Part shown: piece after piece, positions 24,898 through 32,706 of the stretch | Position numbering within the stretch: the first letter of the stretch is position 1 | Layout: each line of letters starts with the position of its first letter | Origin: Chloroflexota bacterium | GTDB lineage: Bacteria; Chloroflexota; Limnocylindria; Limnocylindrales; CSP1-4 | Length of the DNA stretch: 64,000 nt | Assembly: GCA_021783095.1 (NCBI GenBank) | Contig: JAJXUG010000011.1 | Span: 1-64,000, forward strand | Direction of reading: 5' to 3' | Position numbers and translations under genes: made by a program | Notes under the pieces: generated by a model | The model's database searches: none | What the model saw: only the letters and a program-made list of their open reading frames with translations | What the model was told of the DNA's origin: nothing

Positions 24898-27024
24898 CTA
24901 GGCGCGCCCGGCGGCCACCTCGTCGGCACGATTCCGGCCTGCCAGCAGGATCAGGTCCTCGTGGAGCTCGAACCACACGCCGTGGTACGAGTCCACGCGC
25001 GGTGACGCCACGTACTTCCCGTTGCCCGAGGCGACGGCCTCGGCTGCGGCGGCAAGGCGGACGCCGTACTGGGCCAGCCTCGGCAGGCCTTGCGCAGCGG
25101 CGTCCAGCCAACGGACGACCTCGGCGTGCAGGGCCGCCAGCGATCCCAGCACCGCCGCGTCGTACGCGGCGTCCGTGTGCGGGTTGGGCGCTCCTTCCTT
25201 GAGCTGCCAGGCCGTTGCGAACTCCTTGACGCGCCGGTCGAGCACGATGAAGGCGTCGAGCGCAGCGCTTGCGGCCGCCGTGCCCCACGACTCGCCGTCC
25301 GAGGCCACCAGCGCGTCGCCGATCGCCTTCCCGGACGCTGTGAGCCTGAACGCGCCCGCGGACGGCTCGACGAGACCGCTCCCGACAAGGTCGTCCAGGA
25401 TGGCCTTCGCCTCGTCGGCGCTGCAGCCGAGGGAGACCGCCACGCTGCCCGCGTCGCGGAAGTCGCGCACGACGAGCATCCGAAGCGCGTCGTCGGAGGT
25501 CGCGGAGCCGGTCGCGGCGCTGGCCGATTCGGCCTTGGGCGCGTCACCTTCCACCTCCCCGATGGCGATGCCGAGCTCGCGCGCCCACCCGAGCAGCACC
25601 TTGGCCTCTGGCACGACCTCCTCGACGCCCGCGGCACGACCCTCGAACACCTCGCCCGTGGACCCGTCGATGGAGAGCAGCGTGCCGGCCGGGAACGTCC
25701 GGCTGGCGATGGTCACCACGCCGCGAGCCGGGTCGGGCACCACCTCGGACGCCCCGACCACCGCCGGCGTGTTCCAGTCGCGGGCGACGACCGCGGCATG
25801 CGAGGCGAAGCCTCCGGTCGCTGTCAGGATCCCGCACGCGCGCGCCATGCCGTGCACGTCGTCGGGCGAGGTCTCCGCGCGGACAAGCAGTGGGTCGCGA
25901 CCGGACTCCGCGGCCGCAATCGCCGCCTCGGCGGTCAGCGCCACCTCACCGCAGACCAGGCCCGGCGAGACACCCAGCCCCCGCGTCAGCGCGGAACCGG
26001 CCTGCCCGCCCTGCGCCACGCGCTTCGGCGGGCTCGCGAGGATCGCGGCGACCCGGCGGACGGCGGCGTCGCGGGTGAGCGGGAACGCGGGGTCCTCGGC
26101 CATCTCGACGGCCATCCGCAGCGCAGCCGGCTCCGTCCGCTTCGCCGTCCGGTCCTGGAGCATCCAGAGCCGGCGCCGCTCGATCGTGAACTCGATGTCC
26201 CGCGCGTCCGCGTAGTGGTGCTCGAGGCGCTCGGCATACGCATGAAGCTCCGCCGCCACCTCCGGCATCCGCTCCTCGAGACACGAGACCGGCAGGGTGT
26301 CGTGCGTGCCCGCCACGACGTCCTCGCCCTGGCCCCGGAACACCACATCGCCGTACAGCTGCGCCTCGCCCGTCGCGGGGTTGCGCGTGAACAGCACCCC
26401 GGTGCCGGATTCGTCGCCCAGGTTGCCGAAGACCATCGCCTGCACCACCACGCCGGTGCCCAGCGTCTCGCTGATCCCCTCGTGGGCGCGGTAGGCCTTC
26501 GCCTTCTCGCCGTTCCAGGAGCGGAACACCGCCTCGATGGCGCCGCGGAGCTGCTCCCACGGGTTGGTCGGCACCGTCTCCACGCCGACGACCGACCGGT
26601 AGAGCGCGTGGAACCGGTCGTGGCAGTTGCGCGCGAAGGCCGGGTCGGCCGATGCCGCCGCAAGCCCGTGCTCCGTCTCGCGGTTCAGCCCCAGGTTGAG
26701 GATCGTCTCCATCATCCCGGGCATCGACACGGGCGCCCCCGACCGCACCGACACGAGGAGCGGCTCCGCCGCGTCGCCGAACCGCCGTCCCACGATCGCC
26801 TCGAGCCGCGCCATGTGCTCGCGGATCTCGGCGTCAAGGCCCTCGGGCCAGCCCTCGGCGAGAAAGCGGTTGCAGGCCTCGGTCGTGATGACGAAGGCCG
26901 GGGGCACGGGCAGGCGCAGCGTCCGCGCCATGGCGTTGAGCCCGGCGGCCTTGCCCCCGACGAGCAGCTTGAGCTGGTCGAACGGGAGGTCGTGCAAGTG
27001 GTCGTACGTGTACACGAAGGGCAC
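24898..27024 (-). CDS. PPDK-like ATP-grasp/phosphohistidine protein lacking the PEP barrel
   Basis: A product of 708 residues. Residues 1 to about 340 are the ATP-grasp domain of pyruvate phosphate dikinase (LLVGGKAAGLNAMAR, SVRSGAPVSMPGMMETILN, NPATGEAQLYGD). About residues 355-470 are the swivelling phosphohistidine domain, with the catalytic His in GGFASHAAVVARD (about residue 407). The PEP/pyruvate TIM barrel of true PPDK is absent. Instead, residues 505-580 look like a winged helix (GSVAVSLGCSADEAKAILDDL, GLVEPS), followed by a helical tail of about 130 residues. It cannot make PEP by the normal route alone, so a phosphoryl-carrier role is likely. GTG start with AGAGGAC upstream. Confidence 0.8.
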   Translation of the reverse strand: MPFVYTYDHLHDLPFDQLKLLVGGKAAGLNAMARTLRLPVPPAFVITTEACNRFLAEGWPEGLDAEIREHMARLEAIVGRRFGDAAEPLLVSVRSGAPVSMPGMMETILNLGLNRETEHGLAAASADPAFARNCHDRFHALYRSVVGVETVPTNPWEQLRGAIEAVFRSWNGEKAKAYRAHEGISETLGTGVVVQAMVFGNLGDESGTGVLFTRNPATGEAQLYGDVVFRGQGEDVVAGTHDTLPVSCLEERMPEVAAELHAYAERLEHHYADARDIEFTIERRRLWMLQDRTAKRTEPAALRMAVEMAEDPAFPLTRDAAVRRVAAILASPPKRVAQGGQAGSALTRGLGVSPGLVCGEVALTAEAAIAAAESGRDPLLVRAETSPDDVHGMARACGILTATGGFASHAAVVARDWNTPAVVGASEVVPDPARGVVTIASRTFPAGTLLSIDGSTGEVFEGRAAGVEEVVPEAKVLLGWARELGIAIGEVEGDAPKAESASAATGSATSDDALRMLVVRDFRDAGSVAVSLGCSADEAKAILDDLVGSGLVEPSAGAFRLTASGKAIGDALVASDGESWGTAAASAALDAFIVLDRRVKEFATAWQLKEGAPNPHTDAAYDAAVLGSLAALHAEVVRWLDAAAQGLPRLAQYGVRLAAAAEAVASGNGKYVASPRVDSYHGVWFELHEDLILLAGRNRADEVAAGRA

Positions 27025-27081
27025 GGGCCGGTCCTCTGTTGGCTCGGGCCGCCGGGCACGCCGGCGGCGGGTCGGACGGAC

Positions 27082-27972
27082 TCAGACCACAGCGACGGGA
27101 TCCACCATGGACCCCGTGGCGCCGCGGATCTTGACGGGGAGCGCGACGAACAGGAACTCGTGGACCTTCTGGCGCGCGAGCTCCTCGAGGTCGAGGCTCT
27201 CCATGATGTAGACGCCCCGCTCGATGAGGAGCGCCGTGTGGACCGGCTGCGGGTTGCCGGTGGGGCCGGGGTCCGGCGCGGGCTGGACCTCGAACGTCTC
27301 GGTGTCGGAACCGGCGGCGATGACGCCCCGCTCGAGCAGCCAGCGGGCCGCGCTCGCGTCGGGGCCGGCCGTCTTGTGCGCGGCCATCCGCTCGGCATCG
27401 GGCCACAGGCCCATGTACCCCGTCCGGATGACGACGACGTCCCACGGGCGGACCTCGACGCCCTCGGCCGCGCAGATCGCGTCCATCTCGGCCGCGTCGA
27501 TCGCCGAGCCCCTCGGCAGGCAGTCGATGCCTCGGTAGGCCGGGGCGTCGACCAGCACGCCGCGCGTGAAGAACGGCGGCATCTTGGACGCGTCGCCGTG
27601 CACTGGGCCGAAGTCGGTCAGATGCTCATCGGCGCGGCCCCCGCCGTACCAGTGCATGTCGTCGTCCACCGTCATGTGGGCGAGCGCGTCCATGTGCGCG
27701 CCGGAGTGGGTCGTCGCCATCACGTACTCGGCCATGTACCCGAGGCCCGCGTCGTTGACGGGTCCCCAGGGCTGGGCGCCCGCGACGCGGATGCCGCGAG
27801 GCGTGCGGAAGTTGAGCACCTGGAAGGGCGGGTGGCCGGGGAACAGCGGCATGCCCGGGAACCGCGGCGCCGCGAGCGAGATCATCCGCCCCTCGCGGAC
27901 CAGCCTCGCAGCCGCCACCACCTGCTCCGCGGGCATCTCGCCCACCGGCCCGACCTCGGCGTTCGCGCTCAT
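27082..27972 (-). CDS. cyclase-family metal-dependent hydrolase (kynurenine formamidase-like)
   Basis: A protein of 296 residues of the cyclase family (PF04199). The metal motif is THSGAHMDALAHM, corresponding to the family HxGTHxDxPxH, with further family segments VRPWDVVVIRTGY and DTETFEVQ. Members hydrolyse amides or cyclic compounds, for example N-formylkynurenine or isatin. It starts at ATG 27972 in an ATGA overlap with the molybdenum large subunit, so the two are translated together. Ring hydroxylation followed by ring opening would be a sensible pair, but this is inference. Confidence 0.85.
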   Translation of the reverse strand: MSANAEVGPVGEMPAEQVVAAARLVREGRMISLAAPRFPGMPLFPGHPPFQVLNFRTPRGIRVAGAQPWGPVNDAGLGYMAEYVMATTHSGAHMDALAHMTVDDDMHWYGGGRADEHLTDFGPVHGDASKMPPFFTRGVLVDAPAYRGIDCLPRGSAIDAAEMDAICAAEGVEVRPWDVVVIRTGYMGLWPDAERMAAHKTAGPDASAARWLLERGVIAAGSDTETFEVQPAPDPGPTGNPQPVHTALLIERGVYIMESLDLEELARQKVHEFLFVALPVKIRGATGSMVDPVAVV

Positions 27973-30254
27973 CGTCGTCCCTCCGCGTCGCCGGGCACCG
28001 GCCCGGCCTGAAGCGCCCGCCAGACGCGCTCGGGCGTGAGCGGCAGATCTCGGATCGCCACGCCGGTCGCGTCCCGGATCGCGGCTGCCGCCGCCGGTGC
28101 CACGCACAGCAGCGCGCCCTCGCTCATGCCCTTGGACCCGTACGGACCCGGCCCGTCGGCGTTCTCCACGGCCTCGCTCCGCAGTTCGCGGGGCAGGTCC
28201 ATCGAGGTCGGGATCCGGTAGTCGATGGCCCCCAGATTCCGGATGCGCCCCTCCTCGTCGAAGATGTAGTGCTCCATGAGCGTGTGGCCAAGGCCCATGA
28301 TCGCCGCGCCCTCGTCCTGCATCCGGACCTGGAGCGGGTTGAGCGCCTTGCCGACGTCGCTGACCGTGACGTGCCGGTGGATCGTCACGTCGCCGGTGTC
28401 GGCGTCCACCTCGGCCTCGATGGCCGTGCAGTTGAACTCGAAGAACGCGGGGGCACCCGACAGCGGGTGCCCTGCCTCCGCCTCCTTGCGCATCTCGCCG
28501 AGGCCCGTGATCTCGCCGCCCAGCTTGCCGAGGCCGGCCGTGAGCACCTCGCGGATGGGCAGCTCCCGGCCGGATGCCAGGCGCACGAGCCCGTCGGCAA
28601 CCGTGACGTCCGCCTCGTCCAGGCCCTGCTGGGCGGCGGCCATCGTCCGCAGCTTCGCCTGGATGTCCCGGCAGGCGGCGAGGACCGCGTTCCCCATGAG
28701 CACCGTGGAGCGGGAGGCCGAGGTCTGCTGGTCGTACGGGACGAGGGCGGTGTCGCCCATGGCGACCGTGACCCAGTCGAGGGGCGCGCCGAGCTCGTGG
28801 GCCGCGATCTGCGCGAAGACGGTCCGAGCGCCCTGGCCCATGTCCGATGTGCCGGCGTAGACCACGGCCGAGCCGTCGGCCAGGAGCCGCACGATCGAGT
28901 AGCTGAGGCCGGTCGTCGGCCCAGACTTGATGCCCAGCGCGATGCCGCGGCCATGGCCGGGCGGGCAGGGCTGGTCCCATCCGATCAGCTCGGCCGCCTT
29001 GCGGACGGCCTGCTCCCACTCGCCGTCGCAGGGCGTGTCGAACGGGATGAACCGGTCGCCCTTGCGGGCCAGGTTGCGCAGCCGCACCGCCACGGCGTCG
29101 ATGCCCAGCTCCCGGGCGCCCTCGTCGATCGTGGACTCCACGGCCCAGTTGATCTGCGGGTTGCCGAAGCCGCGGAACGCAGTGGACGGCACGGTGTGCG
29201 AGAGGATCGCCCGGGCGACGATGCGGACGGCCGGCACGTTGTAGGGGCCCGCCGCCGGGTACGAGCCTTTCCCCACCACGCGGTCCGCGATGTCGGTATA
29301 GGCGCCGATCAGGTAGTCGGCCTCGATGTCGTGGAAGGCGATCCGGCCGTCCGAGGTGAAGCCGGTCCTGACGCGCGCCTCGCAGGAAGCACGCCGAACT
29401 GCCTGGAAGGTCTCCTCGAGCGTGAGCACCAGGCGCACGGGCCGGCCGAGCCGGAGGGCGGCGAAGACGACGGCGGGCTCGTACTTCGCGTGCTGCTTGC
29501 CCCCGAAGGCGCCGCCCGGGTCGGGCGCGTACACCCGCACCCTCGAGAGCGGGAGGCGGGTGAGCCCGGCGATGGTCTTCTGGAGCCAGTTGGGGTGCTG
29601 GATCGTGGACCACACGGCCACGCCATCGCCGTCTGGCGCGGCCATGAACGCGTGCGGCTCGATGGCGAAGTGCGTGACCATCGGGAAGGTGTAGCGGCGC
29701 TCGACGATCGTCAGGCCGTGCTCGGCGGCCGCGGCCTCGACGTCGCCCCACGCCACGACGTGCTCGTTGAGGACGTTCGTCTCACGCCGTGGGTCCTTCG
29801 GCCGCAGCGAGGGGTCCTGAACCAGCGGCGCGTCCGCCGCCAGCGCCCCGGCAACCGTGAACACCGCCGGGAGGGCCTCGTAGTCCACGCGCACGGCAGC
29901 CGCGCCGGCCTCGGCCTCCTCCTTGGTGTCCGCCACCACGAGCGCCACGGGGTCGCCCTGGTACTTCGTCTCGCCCGTGGCCAGCACCGGCCGGTCCACG
30001 TTCTGCGGGCCGAACCGCGGCATGGGCTGCGGGAGGTCGTCGGCGGTCAGCACGAGGCGCACGCCGGGCAGGGCGAGCGCCGCGGAGCCGTCGATGCGGT
30101 CGATCCGGGCGTGTGCAACGGGCACCGTAACGAGCTTCGCGTGGAGCGCGTCCGCGACGCTCAGGTCAGCGAGGTAGCGCTGCGCGCCCGTCACCCGGTC
30201 GATCCCGCCGACGCGGTTGGGCGAGGAGCCGATCGTGCCGTCGCGCGCGCTCAC
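27969..30254 (-). CDS. molybdenum hydroxylase large subunit (xanthine dehydrogenase-like)
   Basis: A full-length 761-residue subunit, unlike the split one at 11154-13516. The N-terminal hammerhead domain begins after SPNRVGGIDRVTGAQRY. The cofactor loop STAFRGFGNPQ marks the xanthine dehydrogenase/aldehyde oxidase type. The catalytic glutamate is in YGSKGMSEGALL near the C-terminus. It starts at GTG 30254 in a GTGA overlap with the 2Fe-2S subunit. The substrate is unknown; the downstream cyclase suggests a heterocycle or other ring compound. Confidence 0.9.
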   Translation of the reverse strand: MSARDGTIGSSPNRVGGIDRVTGAQRYLADLSVADALHAKLVTVPVAHARIDRIDGSAALALPGVRLVLTADDLPQPMPRFGPQNVDRPVLATGETKYQGDPVALVVADTKEEAEAGAAAVRVDYEALPAVFTVAGALAADAPLVQDPSLRPKDPRRETNVLNEHVVAWGDVEAAAAEHGLTIVERRYTFPMVTHFAIEPHAFMAAPDGDGVAVWSTIQHPNWLQKTIAGLTRLPLSRVRVYAPDPGGAFGGKQHAKYEPAVVFAALRLGRPVRLVLTLEETFQAVRRASCEARVRTGFTSDGRIAFHDIEADYLIGAYTDIADRVVGKGSYPAAGPYNVPAVRIVARAILSHTVPSTAFRGFGNPQINWAVESTIDEGARELGIDAVAVRLRNLARKGDRFIPFDTPCDGEWEQAVRKAAELIGWDQPCPPGHGRGIALGIKSGPTTGLSYSIVRLLADGSAVVYAGTSDMGQGARTVFAQIAAHELGAPLDWVTVAMGDTALVPYDQQTSASRSTVLMGNAVLAACRDIQAKLRTMAAAQQGLDEADVTVADGLVRLASGRELPIREVLTAGLGKLGGEITGLGEMRKEAEAGHPLSGAPAFFEFNCTAIEAEVDADTGDVTIHRHVTVSDVGKALNPLQVRMQDEGAAIMGLGHTLMEHYIFDEEGRIRNLGAIDYRIPTSMDLPRELRSEAVENADGPGPYGSKGMSEGALLCVAPAAAAAIRDATGVAIRDLPLTPERVWRALQAGPVPGDAEGRR

Positions 30255-30814
30255 TGGTCGAGGCCCTCGGCCGAGGTCTTCGCCCCGGCCCTGGCGCCGC
30301 CGGCATGGGCTCCGGCGCCGAGCCCACCCAGGTCCGGCGCGTCGCCGGCCGCGGCCTGGCCGATCGCCGCGAAGATCTGCTCGTAGCAGGCGCACCGGCA
30401 CAGGTTGCCCGCCATACCCTCCTCGATCTCCGCACGCGTCGGGTGCGGGTGCTCCGCGAGCAGCGCGTGAGCCGACATCAGCTGCCCCGGGATGCAGAAC
30501 CCGCACTGCACGCCGCCCTGGTCCAGGAACGCGGCCTGGATGGGCGCGAGCCGGCCGTCAGGCGAGGCGAGGCCCTCCACCGTCAGCACGTCTGCGCCGT
30601 CCGCCTCGACCGCCAGCACAAGGCAGGCGTCGACGCTCCACCCGTCCACGAGGACGGTGCAGGCGCCGCACTCGCCCACGAGGCAGCACTCCTTGCTGCC
30701 GGTGAGCCGGAGGTCCTCGCGCAGCACCTCGAGCAGCGTGTGGTGCGGGGCCACTGCTATCCGCCGCCGCGTGCCGTTCACGGTCAACTGGATCGGCAGG
30801 GTGGTCTGGGGCAT
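30251..30814 (-). CDS. 2Fe-2S subunit of molybdenum hydroxylase 2
   Basis: The electron-transfer subunit, 187 residues. First cluster: KECCLVGECGACTV plus a later Cys in VDAC. Second cluster: VQCGFCIPGQ and NLCRCACYEQ. ATG 30814 is preferred over GTG 30823 because GGGGAG lies about 8 nt upstream. The 30-residue Gly/Ala-rich tail after the second cluster is longer than usual. It sits between the FAD and large subunits with overlaps on both sides. Confidence 0.92.
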   Translation of the reverse strand: MPQTTLPIQLTVNGTRRRIAVAPHHTLLEVLREDLRLTGSKECCLVGECGACTVLVDGWSVDACLVLAVEADGADVLTVEGLASPDGRLAPIQAAFLDQGGVQCGFCIPGQLMSAHALLAEHPHPTRAEIEEGMAGNLCRCACYEQIFAAIGQAAAGDAPDLGGLGAGAHAGGARAGAKTSAEGLDQ

Positions 30815-30819
30815 GGGCG

Positions 30820-31689
30820 TCACTCCCCGGCCGCCAGGCGCGCCTGCGCCGTGGCGAGGGCCCGCCGGCCGAGCACCCGCAGCATCGCGAGCCGGTACTC
30901 GGGACCGGCGCGCATCGAGCGGGCGGACGGGCTGGCGTCCGCGAAGATGGTCTCGAAGACGGGAGCGCGGGCCTCGTCGGACGAGGCGGCATCGGCGAGG
31001 ACGCCGGTGGTGTCGAGGCGCAGGACCGGGCGGGGCCCGACGCTGCCGTAGGCGATGCGGGCGAGGCCGCTCGCGTCGAGGCCACAGGCCAGCGTCACCG
31101 AGGCGAGGTCGTGGCCGCGGCGGCGGGTCCGCCGCTGGTGGGCGCTGGCGATCCGACCGGCCTCGGGGGCCGGGATCTCGATGGCCACAACGAGCTCGCC
31201 TGGCGCTAGGGTCGTCACGCCAGAGCGGACGAAGAAGTCGTCGAGCGCGATGCGCCGCTCGCCGGACGGGCCGTGGGCGACCACGACTGCACCGTGCACG
31301 AGCAGCGAGGGAGCCGTGTCGGCGGCCGGCGACGCGTTGCACAGGTTCCCCGCGAGCGTCGCACGGTTCCGGATCTGCACCGAGCCCACGACCGCTGCTG
31401 CCTCGGCGAGCCCGGCCAGATCGCGCCGGACGAGTGGATGCGCCGCGATCTCCGTCATCGTCGTGGTCGCGCCGATGACGAGCGTCCCGCGGTCCCCCAC
31501 CCGGATGCCCGGCGCGAGCTCGGGCACGCGCTTGACGTCCACCACGACGGCGGGCCGGGCAGAGCCGTCCCGCAGGCGGATGATCAGGTCGGTGCCGCCC
31601 GCGAGGACTCGTGCCTCAGCACCCCGCTCCGCGAGCAGGGCGACGGCGTCGGCCAGCGTGTCGGGCCGGGCGTAAGTGAAGGGTCGCAT
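30820..31689 (-). CDS. FAD subunit of molybdenum hydroxylase 2
   Basis: The CoxM/XdhB-type medium subunit, 289 residues. FAD motifs are VLAGGTDLIIRLRDG (about residues 29-43) and TLAGNLCNASPAADTAPSLL (about 112-131). It ends in a TGA overlapping the in-frame GTG of the 2Fe-2S subunit. It lies 18 nt after the HprK-like gene, so it belongs to the same transcript. Confidence 0.92.
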   Translation of the reverse strand: MRPFTYARPDTLADAVALLAERGAEARVLAGGTDLIIRLRDGSARPAVVVDVKRVPELAPGIRVGDRGTLVIGATTTMTEIAAHPLVRRDLAGLAEAAAVVGSVQIRNRATLAGNLCNASPAADTAPSLLVHGAVVVAHGPSGERRIALDDFFVRSGVTTLAPGELVVAIEIPAPEAGRIASAHQRRTRRRGHDLASVTLACGLDASGLARIAYGSVGPRPVLRLDTTGVLADAASSDEARAPVFETIFADASPSARSMRAGPEYRLAMLRVLGRRALATAQARLAAGE

Positions 31690-31707
31690 GCTCCGGCCCG
31701 GCGCCTC

Positions 31708-32598
31708 CTACAGGATCTTGTCGACCTCGTCCAGGAGGACCTGGGGGGTCGCCGCGCGGATGAAGTAGAACGGGCGATCGCAGAAGCTCGCGACGAAGTC
31801 GGCGCGCCGCTGGCGCAGCTGGTCATTGTCGAGCATCGGGATGACGTGCCCCGGCGCGAGCAGCTCGTTGGTCAGGAAGTAGTTCTGGAGCGAGTGCAGG
31901 AACTGGAACTGCGCCTCGAACGGGATGAGGCGGTTCGTGGCCGGGTCGAAGTTGCCGTCGATCGCCGGGACGATGACGAGGTCGATGTTCGGCGGCTCGC
32001 CCTCGTACATGGCCCACGTGGGCATGCGGCCCCAGAACTTCTCGACGCCCTTGTTGGGCGCGGCCTTGTCCGAGCGCTCCGTGCCTTCCGTGCGCTTCAC
32101 GAGGAACGGTGCCTCGGACCCCATGGCGGCCCTGCCGTCCTGGCTGATGACCGTCGTCTCCGACGCCACTTGGAGCGCGCCACGGATGCCCGCCTCGATG
32201 AGGCCCATGCTCTTGCCGTGGTTGGACTCGCCGCCCAGGAACAGGAGGGTCCTGCCGCGGTACTGGACCGCCGCGCTGTGCGACGGGTGCAGGCCAACGT
32301 CCTCCATGCGCAGGGCGAGGACGGCCACGATCACCTTCTGGAGCGGCCCAGCCGGCCAGTTTCCGGTGAACGTCACGGTGCGGCCGTCGTAGCGGACGGC
32401 CTTGTCGCCGTCCTGCTGCCACACGATGTCGGGCGCGTCCAGCGTGACCGTCGGGGAGATCCGGACATCGGCGAGGCGGTAGTTGAGGAACGTGAGGTCG
32501 TCGAGCACGTGCTCGCGCGGCTCGCCACCATGGACGTCGACCCGGAGGCGGGCGGCGCCCGCCGAGAACTCCTCGGTCAGCCTGAGCGTGTCGTTCAT
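31708..32598 (-). CDS. HPr-kinase-like P-loop protein
   Basis: A product of 296 residues with SHSAAVQYRGRTLLFLGGES running into NHGKSMGL, about residues 105-132. This is a Walker A (GxxxxGKS) set in the HPr kinase/phosphorylase C-terminal layout. An Asp-containing strand follows (NIDLVIVPAIDG). The N-terminal 90 residues are beta-rich and not recognised. No HPr or PTS component is present in the window. It sits between the PEP-utilising mobile-domain protein and the hydroxylase subunits. It may phosphorylate a protein or small molecule in that system; the activity is unproven. Confidence 0.65.
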   Translation of the reverse strand: MNDTLRLTEEFSAGAARLRVDVHGGEPREHVLDDLTFLNYRLADVRISPTVTLDAPDIVWQQDGDKAVRYDGRTVTFTGNWPAGPLQKVIVAVLALRMEDVGLHPSHSAAVQYRGRTLLFLGGESNHGKSMGLIEAGIRGALQVASETTVISQDGRAAMGSEAPFLVKRTEGTERSDKAAPNKGVEKFWGRMPTWAMYEGEPPNIDLVIVPAIDGNFDPATNRLIPFEAQFQFLHSLQNYFLTNELLAPGHVIPMLDNDQLRQRRADFVASFCDRPFYFIRAATPQVLLDEVDKIL

Positions 32599-32706
32599 CG
32601 TGTCCTTTCTCGATCGGGGAAGGGGCTGGGACGCTGGGGGACGGGACGCTGGGGGACGGGCGGCGCTCGAGCCCGGGGGCCCGGGCGCCGCTGCCGTGCG
32701 TCTCGG

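Noticed and set aside
25090..28011. A 973-codon plus-strand open frame
   Set aside because: It is antisense to the PPDK-like and cyclase genes, with a histidine/arginine-rich translation typical of GC-rich shadow frames.
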